Positions 26,091-35,018 of a stretch of DNA of 64,000 bases are shown here, in pieces. Position numbers and translations under genes: made by a program. How positions within the stretch are numbered: position 1 is the stretch's first letter; the number at the start of each line of letters is the position of its first letter. The notes beneath the pieces were generated by a model. The model saw only the letters and a list, made by a program, of their open reading frames with translations. It ran no database searches and was not told where the DNA came from. Source of the stretch: Natrialba magadii ATCC 43099 (lineage in GTDB: Archaea > Halobacteriota > Halobacteria > Halobacteriales > Natrialbaceae); NCBI RefSeq assembly GCF_000025625.1, contig NC_013922.1, positions 558,001-622,000 on the forward strand, in the 5' to 3' direction.

Positions 26091-26327
26091 TTAGTTTTCG
26101 GTTTCGGTTTCGGCTTCGTTTTCGTCTTCGTCGTCCCCATCCTCGTCGACGTCAGCCGCCTCGAGGTCTTCCTCCGGAATGCCCGTCTCTTGGCCGTCCT
26201 CGAAGCTCACGGTGTAGGTCACGTCGCCGAACATCGATTCCATGGTCTGGGTGACTGTCCCGACTTCGCCGTTGAACTCGCTGTGCTTGTCCGTCAGGAC
26301 AACCTTGTCGTCTTCCTCGAAGCTCAT
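26091..26327 (-). CDS. Small KOW-like (DUF1918-type) protein with acidic tail
   Basis: A 78-residue protein: a single SH3/KOW-like barrel (MSFEEDDKVVLTDKHSEF, GEVGTVTQTMESMFGD, VSFEDGQETGIPEEDL) followed by a 25-residue Asp/Glu/Asn tail. The barrel type occurs in many small haloarchaeal proteins of unknown function. I chose the ATG at 26327; the 51 in-frame residues upstream are not protein-like. It lies 63 bases upstream of the RNA-binding gene on the opposite-end side, same strand, so cotranscription is possible. Confidence 0.75.
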   Translation of the reverse strand: MSFEEDDKVVLTDKHSEFNGEVGTVTQTMESMFGDVTYTVSFEDGQETGIPEEDLEAADVDEDGDDEDENEAETETEN

Positions 26328-26513
26328 AGTCGCAGTTCCCCGCCATCGCGTAAAAAGGGACTGATTCACCGGTCTCCTGAATGGTTCCTCGGTGCTCGAG
26401 TGGCATCTTCGGTCATGGTTCTCTTCGCCTGAACGAGGTGCCTGAACGAGGCGCCTGTACGAGGATCCCCAACAAGACACCTGATCGAGGGTCGGTCAGA
26501 CTGACTCGCCACG

Positions 26514-26927
26514 TCAGTTGTCTGAATCGCCGCTCCCTGTGGTCGACCGGTCTGTTCCTGTGTGACCGTCGATAGCACCAACAGTCGCTCGTCGAGCACG
26601 AAGCCATTCGTACCCAGCACCGACGCTGACCGCGATTCCGTAACACCCCCCGAGGAACGGGAGCCAGTAGACCCAGAACTCGAACCGCGGCGCAATAGCG
26701 TTTCCAATAGCCGTCCCGATGCTGTAGATGACGTATCCCGGCAACGCCAGCGGCGAGAACAGTTCCGTCCGGAGCCACCCCAGCGCGAACGGCACGACCA
26801 AGACGATTGCAGTCGCCACCGTCACTGGACTCGTAAGCGCTCGCCGACCAATCTCGGACCATCTCACAGACTGGCCCGTCAACGCCGATTCGGTCTTCGA
26901 ACCTGTGTCAGGTCGAGTTCCGGTCAT
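26514..26927 (-). CDS. Hypothetical membrane protein
   Basis: A 137-residue protein with about three hydrophobic stretches (about 35-50, 58-80 and 85-108) between polar ends. Its start overlaps the stop of the aspartoacylase-like gene by four bases (ATGA), so the two are translationally coupled. No family recognised; a membrane partner for the exported enzyme is a guess from the coupling. Confidence 0.6.
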   Translation of the reverse strand: MTGTRPDTGSKTESALTGQSVRWSEIGRRALTSPVTVATAIVLVVPFALGWLRTELFSPLALPGYVIYSIGTAIGNAIAPRFEFWVYWLPFLGGCYGIAVSVGAGYEWLRARRATVGAIDGHTGTDRSTTGSGDSDN

Positions 26928-27823
26928 TCGCTCTTGTCACCTCTTGATTCGGTCTCTGTCTCGGTTTCGGTCTCAATCTCCGCTTCAGTCTCCCGCCCCA
27001 CCGCTCCCGCACCTGCCACACCAATGCCCGTGTCGTACTCGAGTACCCCATGAGCCGCGAGGACGTGTGCGATCACGAGCCGAGACTGTGCAGTCATGGT
27101 CGCGTGGTCCAGGAGGAACTCGGTGGTCTCGAAGAGGTAGGCGGTCGCGTCGAGTTCGGCGGCGGCCTTCTGGAAGAGCAACGGGCCGCCAGCGGTGCTC
27201 TCCTGGGGTGTGAACCGGTGGAACGGCAGGTACCAGGGAACGGTGTCCGCGGTGAGCGCGTCGGCGATTGCAGGGCCATGGGAGTCCATGGAGTGAAAGA
27301 GAGCCTGTCCGACGTACTCCCGGTGGAAGCCGTAGATCCCAAGCGAGCGATGGAGGTCGAGAACGACAGCCGGCTCGTACCGTTCGACGGCATCCCAGAT
27401 GCCGCGTGCGAGTTCGCTGGTTGGCTCCTGGTTGGCCGGGAAGTGGCGGTTCAGGTCGCCGTCGATCCCACCGCGTTCGTCGTTCTCCACGGCGACGCGG
27501 TCGGTCTCTGGGACGACGACAAGTCGGCCAGCATCGGGTGCCCACTCGGTGGCGTCGCGGGCGGCTTCGATACCGCTGTATTCGTCGCCGTGGACGCCGC
27601 CGAAGACCATCACCGTCGGGCCCGAGTCGGGAGCCGAAATCTCGTACAGCGTCGTTTCGTGGACTGTCTCGGGGAGCAGTTGTACTGTCTCGCGGGTGAC
27701 CGCGTCGGTACCCGCTCGCGCTACCGTGAGCAGTTGGTCGTTTCCGTCCGGTCGACTCGCGACGCCTGCGATAGCTGTCCCTGCGAGTGTTGCCATCGCG
27801 GCGAGCGCACTCCGACGCCTCAT
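26924..27823 (-). CDS. Succinylglutamate desuccinylase/aspartoacylase-family metalloenzyme
   Basis: A 299-residue zinc-hydrolase of the M14/AstE-AspA type. The zinc site is visible as GGVHGDEYSG near 75-84 (H-x2-E) and a third ligand in VLDLHRSLG near 157-165. An N-terminal hydrophobic stretch follows MRRRSALAAMATLAGTAIAG, a twin-arginine-like signal, so it may be exported. The C-terminus is a repetitive Glu/Thr tail. It probably cleaves an amide or peptide-like bond; the substrate is unknown. It is the first gene of a two-gene unit. Confidence 0.8.
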   Translation of the reverse strand: MRRRSALAAMATLAGTAIAGVASRPDGNDQLLTVARAGTDAVTRETVQLLPETVHETTLYEISAPDSGPTVMVFGGVHGDEYSGIEAARDATEWAPDAGRLVVVPETDRVAVENDERGGIDGDLNRHFPANQEPTSELARGIWDAVERYEPAVVLDLHRSLGIYGFHREYVGQALFHSMDSHGPAIADALTADTVPWYLPFHRFTPQESTAGGPLLFQKAAAELDATAYLFETTEFLLDHATMTAQSRLVIAHVLAAHGVLEYDTGIGVAGAGAVGRETEAEIETETETETESRGDKSE

Positions 27824-28044
27824 CGGTTGATGTGACTAGATCCGCCTTCAAACACCTTCCCATTGAAGCCGCGAATGTCATCGAAAGTGGCTGTTCCGTC
27901 ATTTCTCGATTTCCGCCAAGTCACGGACAGACGTGTTCGCTTCTGGCATGCCAGCCAGCACCTGTTGCGAGTCTAACCCGTGGTCCACTTCACCAATGAT
28001 GATCAATAGTTTTGGATGATGGAAGAATAGTTCCGAGTACGTAA

Positions 28045-28197
28045 ATGCGTGGGCCACCTACCGATTGTATGGAACGCCGAGATCCGATTACGAACGTCCC
28101 GATCGACGACGGTGATGTCCCTGTGTACCTGCCCGGAACGCCCACGCTCTCGTTCGTCCGAACGATCGAACGAGTGATCGACATGGTTCGTCGGTAA
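28045..28197 (+). CDS. Possible 50-residue protein
   Basis: An open frame starting MRGPPTDCMERRDPITN and ending RVIDMVRR before TAA, with a possible second start at residue 9. Composition (DDGDVPVYLPG, then an Arg-rich helix) and third-position GC bias look coding. It sits alone in the gap between the aspartoacylase-like and DJ-1-like genes. No homologue is remembered, so it may be a chance frame. Confidence 0.35.
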   Translation: MRGPPTDCMERRDPITNVPIDDGDVPVYLPGTPTLSFVRTIERVIDMVRR

Positions 28198-28259
28198 GCA
28201 GCCGGCTGGCTGAACACATACCTCCCACCTCTCAGACATTTCCTCCCTTTCCCCTGATC

Positions 28260-28946
28260 TTACATGTCCGAGACACCGAGTTCATCGAGCAGCGTCTCCG
28301 CCGCCGCACTCGAGGACCCAGGTCCGCGAGCGGTGAGGAGATCGCCATCGACAGTGACGCTCGTGTCCTGATCGAGTTCGGCGTCCCAGTTGCCGCCGGC
28401 GGCCTCGACCTCGTCTTCGACCCAGTAGGGAAGCTTGCGGCCGGTCGGCATGACGTCGTTCTCGTCGACGATTTCTTCTTCCCACTCGTTCGGGAAGCCG
28501 GTCACGTCGCGACCCTCGACGATGAAGCCACCGTCGCTGTCACGGGCGAACGCGAGCAGGCCGACCGCGTGACAGACGACCAGCGCCTTGCCGTCACCCT
28601 CGACTGCGTCTCGCAGGAGTCGGCGAGCATCGCTGTCCTGATTTACGTCCCATTCAGTGCCGTGCCCACCGGGGAAGACGACAGCGTCGTACTCCGCGGC
28701 GTCTGCTTCGGCTGTCGGAATCGGATCGTTGAGCCGCTCATCGTTTTCGTGGACCTCACGGACGTGCTCGGCGGTCTCCTCGCCGACCTCGTCCGGATCC
28801 GCCGACGTCTCATCGAGTTCCGGCGGCCCGCCCGAGGGCGTTGTGACTGTGATTTCGACGCCCGCATCCGAGAGCGTCTCGAGTGGCTCGATGCATTCTT
28901 CTCCCCAGTAGCCTTCCTCGCTGACGACGAATAGTGCGCGCGTCAT
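28260..28946 (-). CDS. DJ-1/PfpI superfamily protein, Hsp31-like
   Basis: A 228-residue class I glutamine-amidotransferase-like protein. The nucleophile elbow is ALVVCHAVG with C125 and H126; the acidic partner is in GEECIEPLE near residue 17, and VVFPGGHG near 89-96 follows the family. Hsp31-like members act as chaperones or glyoxalases that repair or remove methylglyoxal damage. No signal peptide is present. It is divergent from Hsp20. Confidence 0.88.
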   Translation of the reverse strand: MTRALFVVSEEGYWGEECIEPLETLSDAGVEITVTTPSGGPPELDETSADPDEVGEETAEHVREVHENDERLNDPIPTAEADAAEYDAVVFPGGHGTEWDVNQDSDARRLLRDAVEGDGKALVVCHAVGLLAFARDSDGGFIVEGRDVTGFPNEWEEEIVDENDVMPTGRKLPYWVEDEVEAAGGNWDAELDQDTSVTVDGDLLTARGPGSSSAAAETLLDELGVSDM

Positions 28947-29275
28947 GGAGACAGACCTACGCTGAGCAGCCTCAAAACTCCCTCACCACCCGAGGGTGCT
29001 GCCGCGACCGTGTGACCTTTTCCGGTTTCGGTTGGCGATGTTGTCGCCGGTACTGTTCTGGCTGCTCGGTGCTATTGCTATTGCTATTGCTATTGCTATT
29101 GCGACTGCTGTCGGTGTTGGTAGTGCTGTGTCGGCTACGTGAACTCGAGTCACTGCTGTGCGTTGTTCCATTCCCTACGGCCGGCGCTACCATGCCACAA
29201 CACGTTATCGTCACTGACGGTCAGACGGACCTGAAGTGGCCTTTTTCGGTATCGATAGCGTACGTCGTACTGACT
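28947..29275. other. Divergent intergenic region with hexanucleotide repeat
   Basis: About 330 bases without a gene. It holds five GCTATT units at 29071-29100 flanked by CTG/GTT-rich sequence. In-frame residues upstream of the Hsp20 start are Leu-rich repeat translation and are not counted as part of that gene. Confidence 0.6.
29071..29100. repeat. GCTATT hexanucleotide repeat, five units
   Basis: Five exact GCTATT units in the divergent region between the DJ-1-like gene and Hsp20. It does not lie in a recognised gene. Confidence 0.9.
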
Positions 29276-29767
29276 ATGTCAGACAGATCGAGTCCGTTCG
29301 ACGGCATTGAGGAACTGCTCGACAAGCTCAACCGGCAACTCGAGACGGCTGCTCGATCCTGGGAGCAGAGCGTGGACGGGGGAGGTCAGGGCCGAGACCG
29401 ACGCCAATTCAATTTCTCGATGGATGTGGGGAGCGGTTCGACCAGCCTCGATATCGCAGACGAGGACGAGGAGTTCATCGTCACTGTCGACGTTCCAGGC
29501 TACGAGGCTGACGACCTCGATATTCGACTGGCTGGCGAGTTGCTCACGATCGAGGGCGAGCGCGAGCACGCGGAGGGCCACGACGACGAGGAACGCGGCG
29601 TCTACATCCGACGGGAGCGAGAGGTACAGTCGTTTAGTCGCAAGGTGACGCTGCCGGCTGCTGTCGATTCTGACGGCGTCGATGCGACGATTAACAACGG
29701 GATTCTGACGATTCGGCTTCCAAAGCGTGAACCGGACAGTGAATCCCACCGGATCGATATCGACTGA
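29276..29767 (+). CDS. hsp20: Small heat-shock protein Hsp20 (alpha-crystallin domain)
   Basis: A 163-residue holdase chaperone. Residues 50-150 form the alpha-crystallin domain: FIVTVDVPGYEADDL, AGELLTIEGERE, the REVQSFSRKVTLPAAVD segment and NNGILTIRLPK, ending in a short acidic tail. It prevents aggregation of unfolded proteins, handing them to DnaK-type systems. The ATG giving MSDRSSPFDGIEEL is chosen; a longer in-frame ATG at 28934 would translate repetitive non-coding DNA. Confidence 0.95.
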   Translation: MSDRSSPFDGIEELLDKLNRQLETAARSWEQSVDGGGQGRDRRQFNFSMDVGSGSTSLDIADEDEEFIVTVDVPGYEADDLDIRLAGELLTIEGEREHAEGHDDEERGVYIRREREVQSFSRKVTLPAAVDSDGVDATINNGILTIRLPKREPDSESHRIDID

Positions 29768-29822
29768 GTTCCAGTCGATCACAGTCACGCCAGTTTACCG
29801 TCTTCTGTGCTTCCCACTCTGG

Positions 29823-29934
29823 ACCCTGCGCCCAACACCTTGCACTCTGCACCCTGCGCCCAACACCTTGCACTCTGCACCCTACGCCCAACACCTTGCA
29901 CTCTGCACCCTGCGCCCAACACCTTGCACTCTGC
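29823..29934. repeat. 28-bp tandem repeat, four units
   Basis: Head-to-tail units starting at 29823, 29851, 29879 and 29907, each beginning ACCCTRCGCCCAACACC and ending ACTCTGC, with one difference (TGCG versus TACG) in unit three and a decayed fifth unit from 29935. The repeat lies in the gap between two convergent genes, hsp20 and the DHH gene. Confidence 0.92.
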
Positions 29935-29958
29935 ACCCTACTCCTCACACCCTCGCCG

Positions 29959-31011
29959 TTAGTCGTCGAGATTCAGCGCCTCGAAAAAACGACTCGAAAT
30001 TCGGCCACTGACGAAGTCCAGAAGCTGTTCCGCGTCGCCTGCCTCGTCCGCGAAAATGCCGAGTTCGATGTGACCACCGGCCATATCGTGGTGGCCGCCC
30101 GCCGATCCCAGATCACCGAATCCATCGTCGAGCGTTTCGCCCATGTTGATCCGCGGATCGATCGAGCGACCACTGATTCGAATCGCGTCGCCGACGATGC
30201 CGTAGACGAGTACCGTATCGACGCCCTCGAGATTGAGCAGGTAATCTGCCGCCTGAGGTAGTGCGTCCGTCTCAGCCGTTTTACCGACATTCGCGACCAT
30301 CGAGGACGCCCGGCGCTCGCGGGTGTCGATTGCCCGGCCAATTGCGTCGAGCGTGCCCGGCGAAAACGCACTTCCATACAACTGTTCGAGAACCTCGAGT
30401 TCGGCGTCAGCGTAGACCGAAAGTGCAGCCTCATACTCTCGTCGCGTCGGCTCGCGGACGAAATCGAGGCGCTCACGATGGAGTGCAAACAACAGTGCCG
30501 AGGCGAGTCGGCTCGTCAACTCGATGTCGAGTTCCCCGAGGTACTCGACGAAGATGGTCGCTGTCGCGCCGTACTCGGTCCGGATATCTGTGAATTCCGC
30601 CCCGTCATCACCGCCGGGGTGATGATCAACGACGATATCCGGTTCGATCTCCGTATCGAGTGACGTGTTCTGTCCACTCGTGTGATCGACGAATGCGAGA
30701 CAGTCGAACTCCTCGAACGTCACGCCGTCGAGTGGGACGACAGTGAGTGCGAGCATGTTGACGAACGCTCGATTCTGCTGGTGTGAAATATCACCGCCGT
30801 ACGTGATCACCACCTCCTCGACATCGTGTTCACCTGCGATCGTCTCGAGTGCGAGTGCGCTGGCCAGACAGTCGGGGTCCGGATTGTCGTGACAGACGAC
30901 GACGAGCGAGGAGGCGGACTCGAGAACCGAGACGAGGTCGGCCGCGCGTGACATGTCGTCATCCAGTACGAGAAACAGCCGTTTGAACCCAGTGACGGTA
31001 CGGAGTGCCAT
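29959..31011 (-). CDS. DHH-family phosphoesterase (NrnA-like)
   Basis: A 350-residue cytoplasmic metallophosphoesterase. It has CHDNPDPDCLASALAL near residue 40-55, VVDHHPGGD near 127 (the DHH motif), and SAGGHHDMAGG near 315 from the C-terminal DHHA1 substrate domain, the layout of oligoribonuclease/pAp phosphatases. It likely degrades short RNA or cyclic-dinucleotide products. The ATG at 31011 (MALRTVTG) is chosen; the 73 residues upstream in frame are repeat-derived. Confidence 0.88.
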   Translation of the reverse strand: MALRTVTGFKRLFLVLDDDMSRAADLVSVLESASSLVVVCHDNPDPDCLASALALETIAGEHDVEEVVITYGGDISHQQNRAFVNMLALTVVPLDGVTFEEFDCLAFVDHTSGQNTSLDTEIEPDIVVDHHPGGDDGAEFTDIRTEYGATATIFVEYLGELDIELTSRLASALLFALHRERLDFVREPTRREYEAALSVYADAELEVLEQLYGSAFSPGTLDAIGRAIDTRERRASSMVANVGKTAETDALPQAADYLLNLEGVDTVLVYGIVGDAIRISGRSIDPRINMGETLDDGFGDLGSAGGHHDMAGGHIELGIFADEAGDAEQLLDFVSGRISSRFFEALNLDD

Positions 31012-31370
31012 CGCCGACCGTCTCGCGACCCAATGACTCGTTGACCGGGGGTACTCGAGTCGGTTGGCATCGGTGCGATATGGTATGGTGCTGGTATGGT
31101 GCTGTATGATGCCGTATACTGTCGTATGGTGTCGATATGTGATGAGATCATGTCGTCCGTTCCCGTATGGTTCCAGTACCGCTCGGGACAGTCGTCGTAC
31201 GGATGATCGAATCGATGGTCGTTTCTGCAACCGAAAATCGTCGTCGCCACGCGTAGCCCCGTCTCGAGTAGTCTGATAACAGCCGAGGAATCGCCGGGAG
31301 AGCTGTCAGTACTGATGCCATGCGAACCATTGACGAAATCTATTTCATACCGGGCACTCCGTTCACGAGT
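31012..31370. other. Divergent intergenic region with TATGGT repeats
   Basis: About 360 bases between the DHH gene and the thiolase gene. Around 31078-31140 it carries irregular TATGGTGC/TATGRTGC repeats, richer in T and A than the surroundings. No gene, tRNA or clear operator was seen. Confidence 0.55.
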
Positions 31371-32549
31371 ATGCGAGATGCCTACCTCGTCGGTGCGGGG
31401 CAGTCGGCCTACGGGGCTTTTCCATCCGAGAGCTACCGCTCATTGTTCCGAACGGCGTTCGAAGACGCAGTAGCGAGCGTTCCGAACGGAGTCGAGACGG
31501 ACGACGTCGACGAAGCCTTCATCGGCACGCTCGGCGTCGGTGGCCGCCAGCTCGGACTCTCGGGGCCGGCAGTAACCGAACACGTCGGTCTCGATGGCGT
31601 TCCGTGCACGCGCGTCGAAAACGCCTGCGCAGCGAGTGGCTTTGCGACTCGCCAGGCCGTCCAGGCAGTCAAGTCCGGCATGGCGGACGTCGTCCTCGCG
31701 GGCGGCTTCGAGATCATGACTGACATGAGTTCGGACGCGACGAAATACTGGCTCGGCGTCTCCGGTGAAACCGAGTGGGAGCGCCTCTCTGGCACCACCT
31801 TTTCCGGGGTGTACGCCCAGATGGCAAGCGCCCACATGGAGGAGTACGGCACCACGCGCGAACAGCTCTCGCGCGTCGCCGTCAAGAACCACGCCAACGG
31901 CGCGAAGAACCCGCACGCGCAACTGGGATTCGAGTGTTCACTCGAGGACGCCCAGTCGGCACCGGTCGTCGCGGATCCGCTCAATCTCTATCACTGCTGT
32001 CCGACCTCCGACGGCGCGGCCTGTGCACTGATCGTCAGCGAGGATGTCGTCGACGACTATACGGACGATCCGATCCGCGTCGCCGGCGTCGGTGCTGGCA
32101 GCGACAGTGTTGGCCTCTTCCAGCGCGATTCCTACACGGGCGTCCCGGCGAGCCAGCGTGCCGCCGAGACGGCCTACGAGATGGCCGACATCGGCCCCGA
32201 GGAACTCGATTTCGCGGAGGTCCACGACTGCTTTGCAATCGCCGAACTGCTGGCCTACGAGGATCTCGGCTTCTGTGAGAAGGGCGAGGCTGGCGAGTTC
32301 ATTGAATCCGGCGCGACCGAACTCGGCGGTGATCTCCCCGTCAATACATCGGGCGGGCTCAAGTCGAAGGGCCACCCGATCGGCGCAACCGGTTCCGGTC
32401 AGGTCGTCGAGGCGTTCAAACAGCTCTCGGGCAAGGCCGGCGATCGACAGGTCGAGAACCCCACCCGTGGGCTCACCCACAACGTTGGGGGCAGCGGCGG
32501 TGCATCTGTCATTCATATTTTCGAGAAGGAAACGGAGGTGAGCGCCTGA
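31371..32549 (+). CDS. Thiolase (acetyl-CoA C-acyltransferase, SCP2-type)
   Basis: A 392-residue thiolase that condenses or cleaves acyl-CoA. The nucleophile is in ENACASGF near residue 85, EVHDCFAIAE near 287 supplies the second site, and KGHPIGATG near 335 gives the catalytic His; the C-terminus is NVGGSGGAS as in SCP2/archaeal thiolases, with no second Cys there. In archaea such thiolases form a complex with HMG-CoA synthase through a DUF35 protein, and the next gene encodes exactly that combination. The genes overlap by one base. The ATG at 31371 is chosen by alignment (MRDAYLVGAG). Confidence 0.92.
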   Translation: MRDAYLVGAGQSAYGAFPSESYRSLFRTAFEDAVASVPNGVETDDVDEAFIGTLGVGGRQLGLSGPAVTEHVGLDGVPCTRVENACAASGFATRQAVQAVKSGMADVVLAGGFEIMTDMSSDATKYWLGVSGETEWERLSGTTFSGVYAQMASAHMEEYGTTREQLSRVAVKNHANGAKNPHAQLGFECSLEDAQSAPVVADPLNLYHCCPTSDGAACALIVSEDVVDDYTDDPIRVAGVGAGSDSVGLFQRDSYTGVPASQRAAETAYEMADIGPEELDFAEVHDCFAIAELLAYEDLGFCEKGEAGEFIESGATELGGDLPVNTSGGLKSKGHPIGATGSGQVVEAFKQLSGKAGDRQVENPTRGLTHNVGGSGGASVIHIFEKETEVSA

Positions 32550-34021
32550 TGGTCGCTATTACTGCTGTCGGCGCGTACGCACCGCGATTCCGTATTATGG
32601 CCGAAGAATTCGCAGACGCCTGGGGTCACTTCCAGGCCTCCGGTATCTCCGAGAAGGCCGTTCCCGCAGCCGACGAGGATGCTCTGACGATGGGCTACGA
32701 GGCCGCGACGCGTGCACTCGAGTCAGCCGACCTTACTGGCGAGGCTATCGACTGGCTCGGCTTCGCATCCTCTCGCCCACCGCTCGCAGAGGAGGACTTG
32801 ACGGCCCGTCTGGGCGCGATGCTCGCCGTCAGCGAGGCGGCTACCCGTCACGTCTTCACCGGCAGCACGCGAGCCGGCACCCGCGCGCTCTGGGCCGGCA
32901 TAGACGCCGTCGCTGCTGACGAGACCACGACGGGGCTCGTCGTCGCCGCCGACGCACCGGTCGGTGAACCCGACAGCGAACTCGACCACGCCGCCGGCGC
33001 AGGCAGCGCTGCGTTCGTCCTCGAATCGAGCGGTCCCGCCAACATCGTCGACCGCGCCGAGTACTCCCGCCCCTACCCCGGCACCCGCTTCCGGAACACC
33101 GGCGAGGAGGAGACTCAGGGCCTCGGCGTCACCCAGTACGACCGCCAGGCGTTCACCGAAACCATCGCTGGCGCTGTGGCTGCACTCGAGTCCAATTCCA
33201 ACGACGACCTCGAGCCAGCGGCCGCTGCTATCCAGGCACCGAACGGGAAACTCCCCTACCGCGCCGCCGGCGCGGCCGGCGTGGGCACCGACGAGATCCA
33301 GGCCGCTGCAACGGTTCACGACCTTGGCGACCTCGGTGCCGCGAGCGTCCCCGTCTCGCTCGCCAGCGCGCTCGCAGAGGGTCACGAGTCGATTCTGGGC
33401 GTCTCATTCGGTAGTGGAGCCGGTGCTGACGCGCTGGTACTCGAGTGCAGTGGGAGCGTTCCGGCACAGGTTGACTTGGATGGAGATAGCGAAGACGACG
33501 AGCAGACACTCTCGTACGCCGAGTACCTCCGCCAGCGCAGCGTCGTCACGGCAGGACCACCGTCGGGCGGCGGTGCGTACGTCAGCGTTCCGTCGTGGCG
33601 GCGGTCGATCCCACAGCGGTACCGACTCGAGGCGGGCCGCTGTCCGGAGTGTGGCGCGCTCGCGTTCCCGCCGGAGGGTGCCTGTGATGAGTGTGGGTCG
33701 CTTGCCGAGTACGAGGCAGTCGAACTCGCAGATACGGGTCGAATTGAGGCTGTGACGACGATTTCACAGGGTGGTGCGCCGCCGGAGTTCGCGCCACAGC
33801 AGTCGCAAGCGGGAGATTACGCGGCGGCGATCGTCGAACTTCCGGTTGCAGAGAGTTCGAGAACGGAGACAGGTGAGGGGACCGTGAGCCTCCCTGCGAT
33901 GGGGACCGACGCTGCACCTGACGCCTTTGCAGTCGACGATGAAATCGAGACGACAATTCGGCGAATCTACACGCAGGAGGGCGTGACGCGGTACGGATTC
34001 AAAGTTCGACCAGCCACGTAA
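32549..34021 (+). CDS. HMG-CoA-synthase-like domain fused to a DUF35 zinc-ribbon/OB domain
   Basis: A 490-residue fusion. Residues 1-330 follow the archaeal HMG-CoA synthase/KAS III fold (ITAVGAYAPRFRI, TMGYEAATRALE, GLVVAADAPVGEP, AGAGSAAFVLE). The nucleophile motif ACKAGT aligns with STRAGT at 106-111, putting Thr107 where the Cys should be. Residues 350-490 form a DUF35 domain: an extended helix, the zinc ribbon CPECGAL...CDECGS and an OB fold (DTGRIEAVTTISQGG). In archaea separate DUF35 proteins join thiolase and HMGCS; here they are covalently fused. Because the Cys is absent, normal HMG-CoA synthesis is doubtful; an acyl-CoA-binding or channelling role with the thiolase is more likely. 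Confidence 0.85.
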   Translation: MVAITAVGAYAPRFRIMAEEFADAWGHFQASGISEKAVPAADEDALTMGYEAATRALESADLTGEAIDWLGFASSRPPLAEEDLTARLGAMLAVSEAATRHVFTGSTRAGTRALWAGIDAVAADETTTGLVVAADAPVGEPDSELDHAAGAGSAAFVLESSGPANIVDRAEYSRPYPGTRFRNTGEEETQGLGVTQYDRQAFTETIAGAVAALESNSNDDLEPAAAAIQAPNGKLPYRAAGAAGVGTDEIQAAATVHDLGDLGAASVPVSLASALAEGHESILGVSFGSGAGADALVLECSGSVPAQVDLDGDSEDDEQTLSYAEYLRQRSVVTAGPPSGGGAYVSVPSWRRSIPQRYRLEAGRCPECGALAFPPEGACDECGSLAEYEAVELADTGRIEAVTTISQGGAPPEFAPQQSQAGDYAAAIVELPVAESSRTETGEGTVSLPAMGTDAAPDAFAVDDEIETTIRRIYTQEGVTRYGFKVRPAT

Positions 34022-34226
34022 CGAAGGCTGTCAGCGTTAGCACCTCGCGTTGTGAATGAACGCGAACGCTTTTGTCCAGGGGTCAAACGGCTATTACGAA
34101 CTCCGTGCGGAAAGCGGTCGAAAAACCGACTGAGCCGGAGTTTGAACGGGCTAAACCATGATTCGACGATCGATCACCGGGGCCCGTTACACCGATCCGT
34201 ATACGTCGTGATTCGGGGTCGACAGC

Positions 34227-35018
34227 TCAGTTTGCTTGCGCAGGTGTCTCCGCTTCGATGGCTGCCGGACCGTCCGGCGTGAGCAACACCTCGAACGCCC
34301 GATCTTCCAGATCTGCCGGCGGTTCGAGGTAGCCGGTCGCAAACGCCGTGTACGGTGTCGCGAGTTCGAGGGTGACGTCTACGGCGGCGACGACCGTCTC
34401 CTGATCGCCCGCCGGGGAGATTTCGAGTGTGTAATCGCCAGCAGGTACGGCAATGTAATCAGACGCCTCGCCGAAGGCGACGTTCTCGAAAAGCGGCTGG
34501 CCGGCAGCGCTGACGTCGACAGCCGGGGCGTCCGGTGACGCGTGGACGAGCCGTACCACAGCGGAGCCGGCGTCGGTCAATACGAGGACCTCGAACGTGT
34601 TGGCCTCGAGTTCACCGATGGCGGCGAGCGTATAGAAGGCGTCCTCGACGCTCACCTGCTCGTCGTAGACGATCGCGTCCGGATCGTCAGCTGCCGTAAT
34701 CTGGACGCGATAGGTGCCCGGCTCGAGCTCGAGATACGGCGAAATATCGCCGTAAGGGACGTCTGCGAGTACCCGTTGGTCGTCGACGAATACGTCTACG
34801 TTCGGCGCGTCCGGAGAGAGGTGAGCGACGCGGACACCGCCTGTTGGCGGTTCCATCGGTGGCTCGTCGTTTTTCTTCTTCTCGTCTGGTTTCTCGTTCC
34901 GTTTCTTCTCGCGTTCGTCGTCTTCGTGCTCGCCGCGTGCATACACCGTCCCAGGGATCGCTGCGAGACCACTTGCGACACCAACACTTTTGATCGCCGT
35001 TCGTCTGGTCGGAGACAT
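34227..35018 (-). CDS. Exported protein with two DUF4397 domains
   Basis: A 263-residue protein with an N-terminal twin-arginine-type signal (MSPTRRTAIKSVGVASG) and a Lys/Glu/Asp-rich linker (about 30-60). Two DUF4397 repeats follow, each starting VRVAHLSPDAPNVDVFV or VRLVHASPDAPAVDVSA and containing YLELEPGTYRVQI or YIAVPAGDYTLEI. The family occurs in cell-surface proteins of unknown function. The gap downstream to the DUF35-fusion gene is about 200 bases and holds no gene. Confidence 0.88.
   Translation of the reverse strand: MSPTRRTAIKSVGVASGLAAIPGTVYARGEHEDDEREKKRNEKPDEKKKNDEPPMEPPTGGVRVAHLSPDAPNVDVFVDDQRVLADVPYGDISPYLELEPGTYRVQITAADDPDAIVYDEQVSVEDAFYTLAAIGELEANTFEVLVLTDAGSAVVRLVHASPDAPAVDVSAAGQPLFENVAFGEASDYIAVPAGDYTLEISPAGDQETVVAAVDVTLELATPYTAFATGYLEPPADLEDRAFEVLLTPDGPAAIEAETPAQAN

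Noticed and set aside
29823-29950. Considered as a CRISPR array
   Set aside because: Units are contiguous with no spacers and no dyad in the repeat; no cas genes are nearby.
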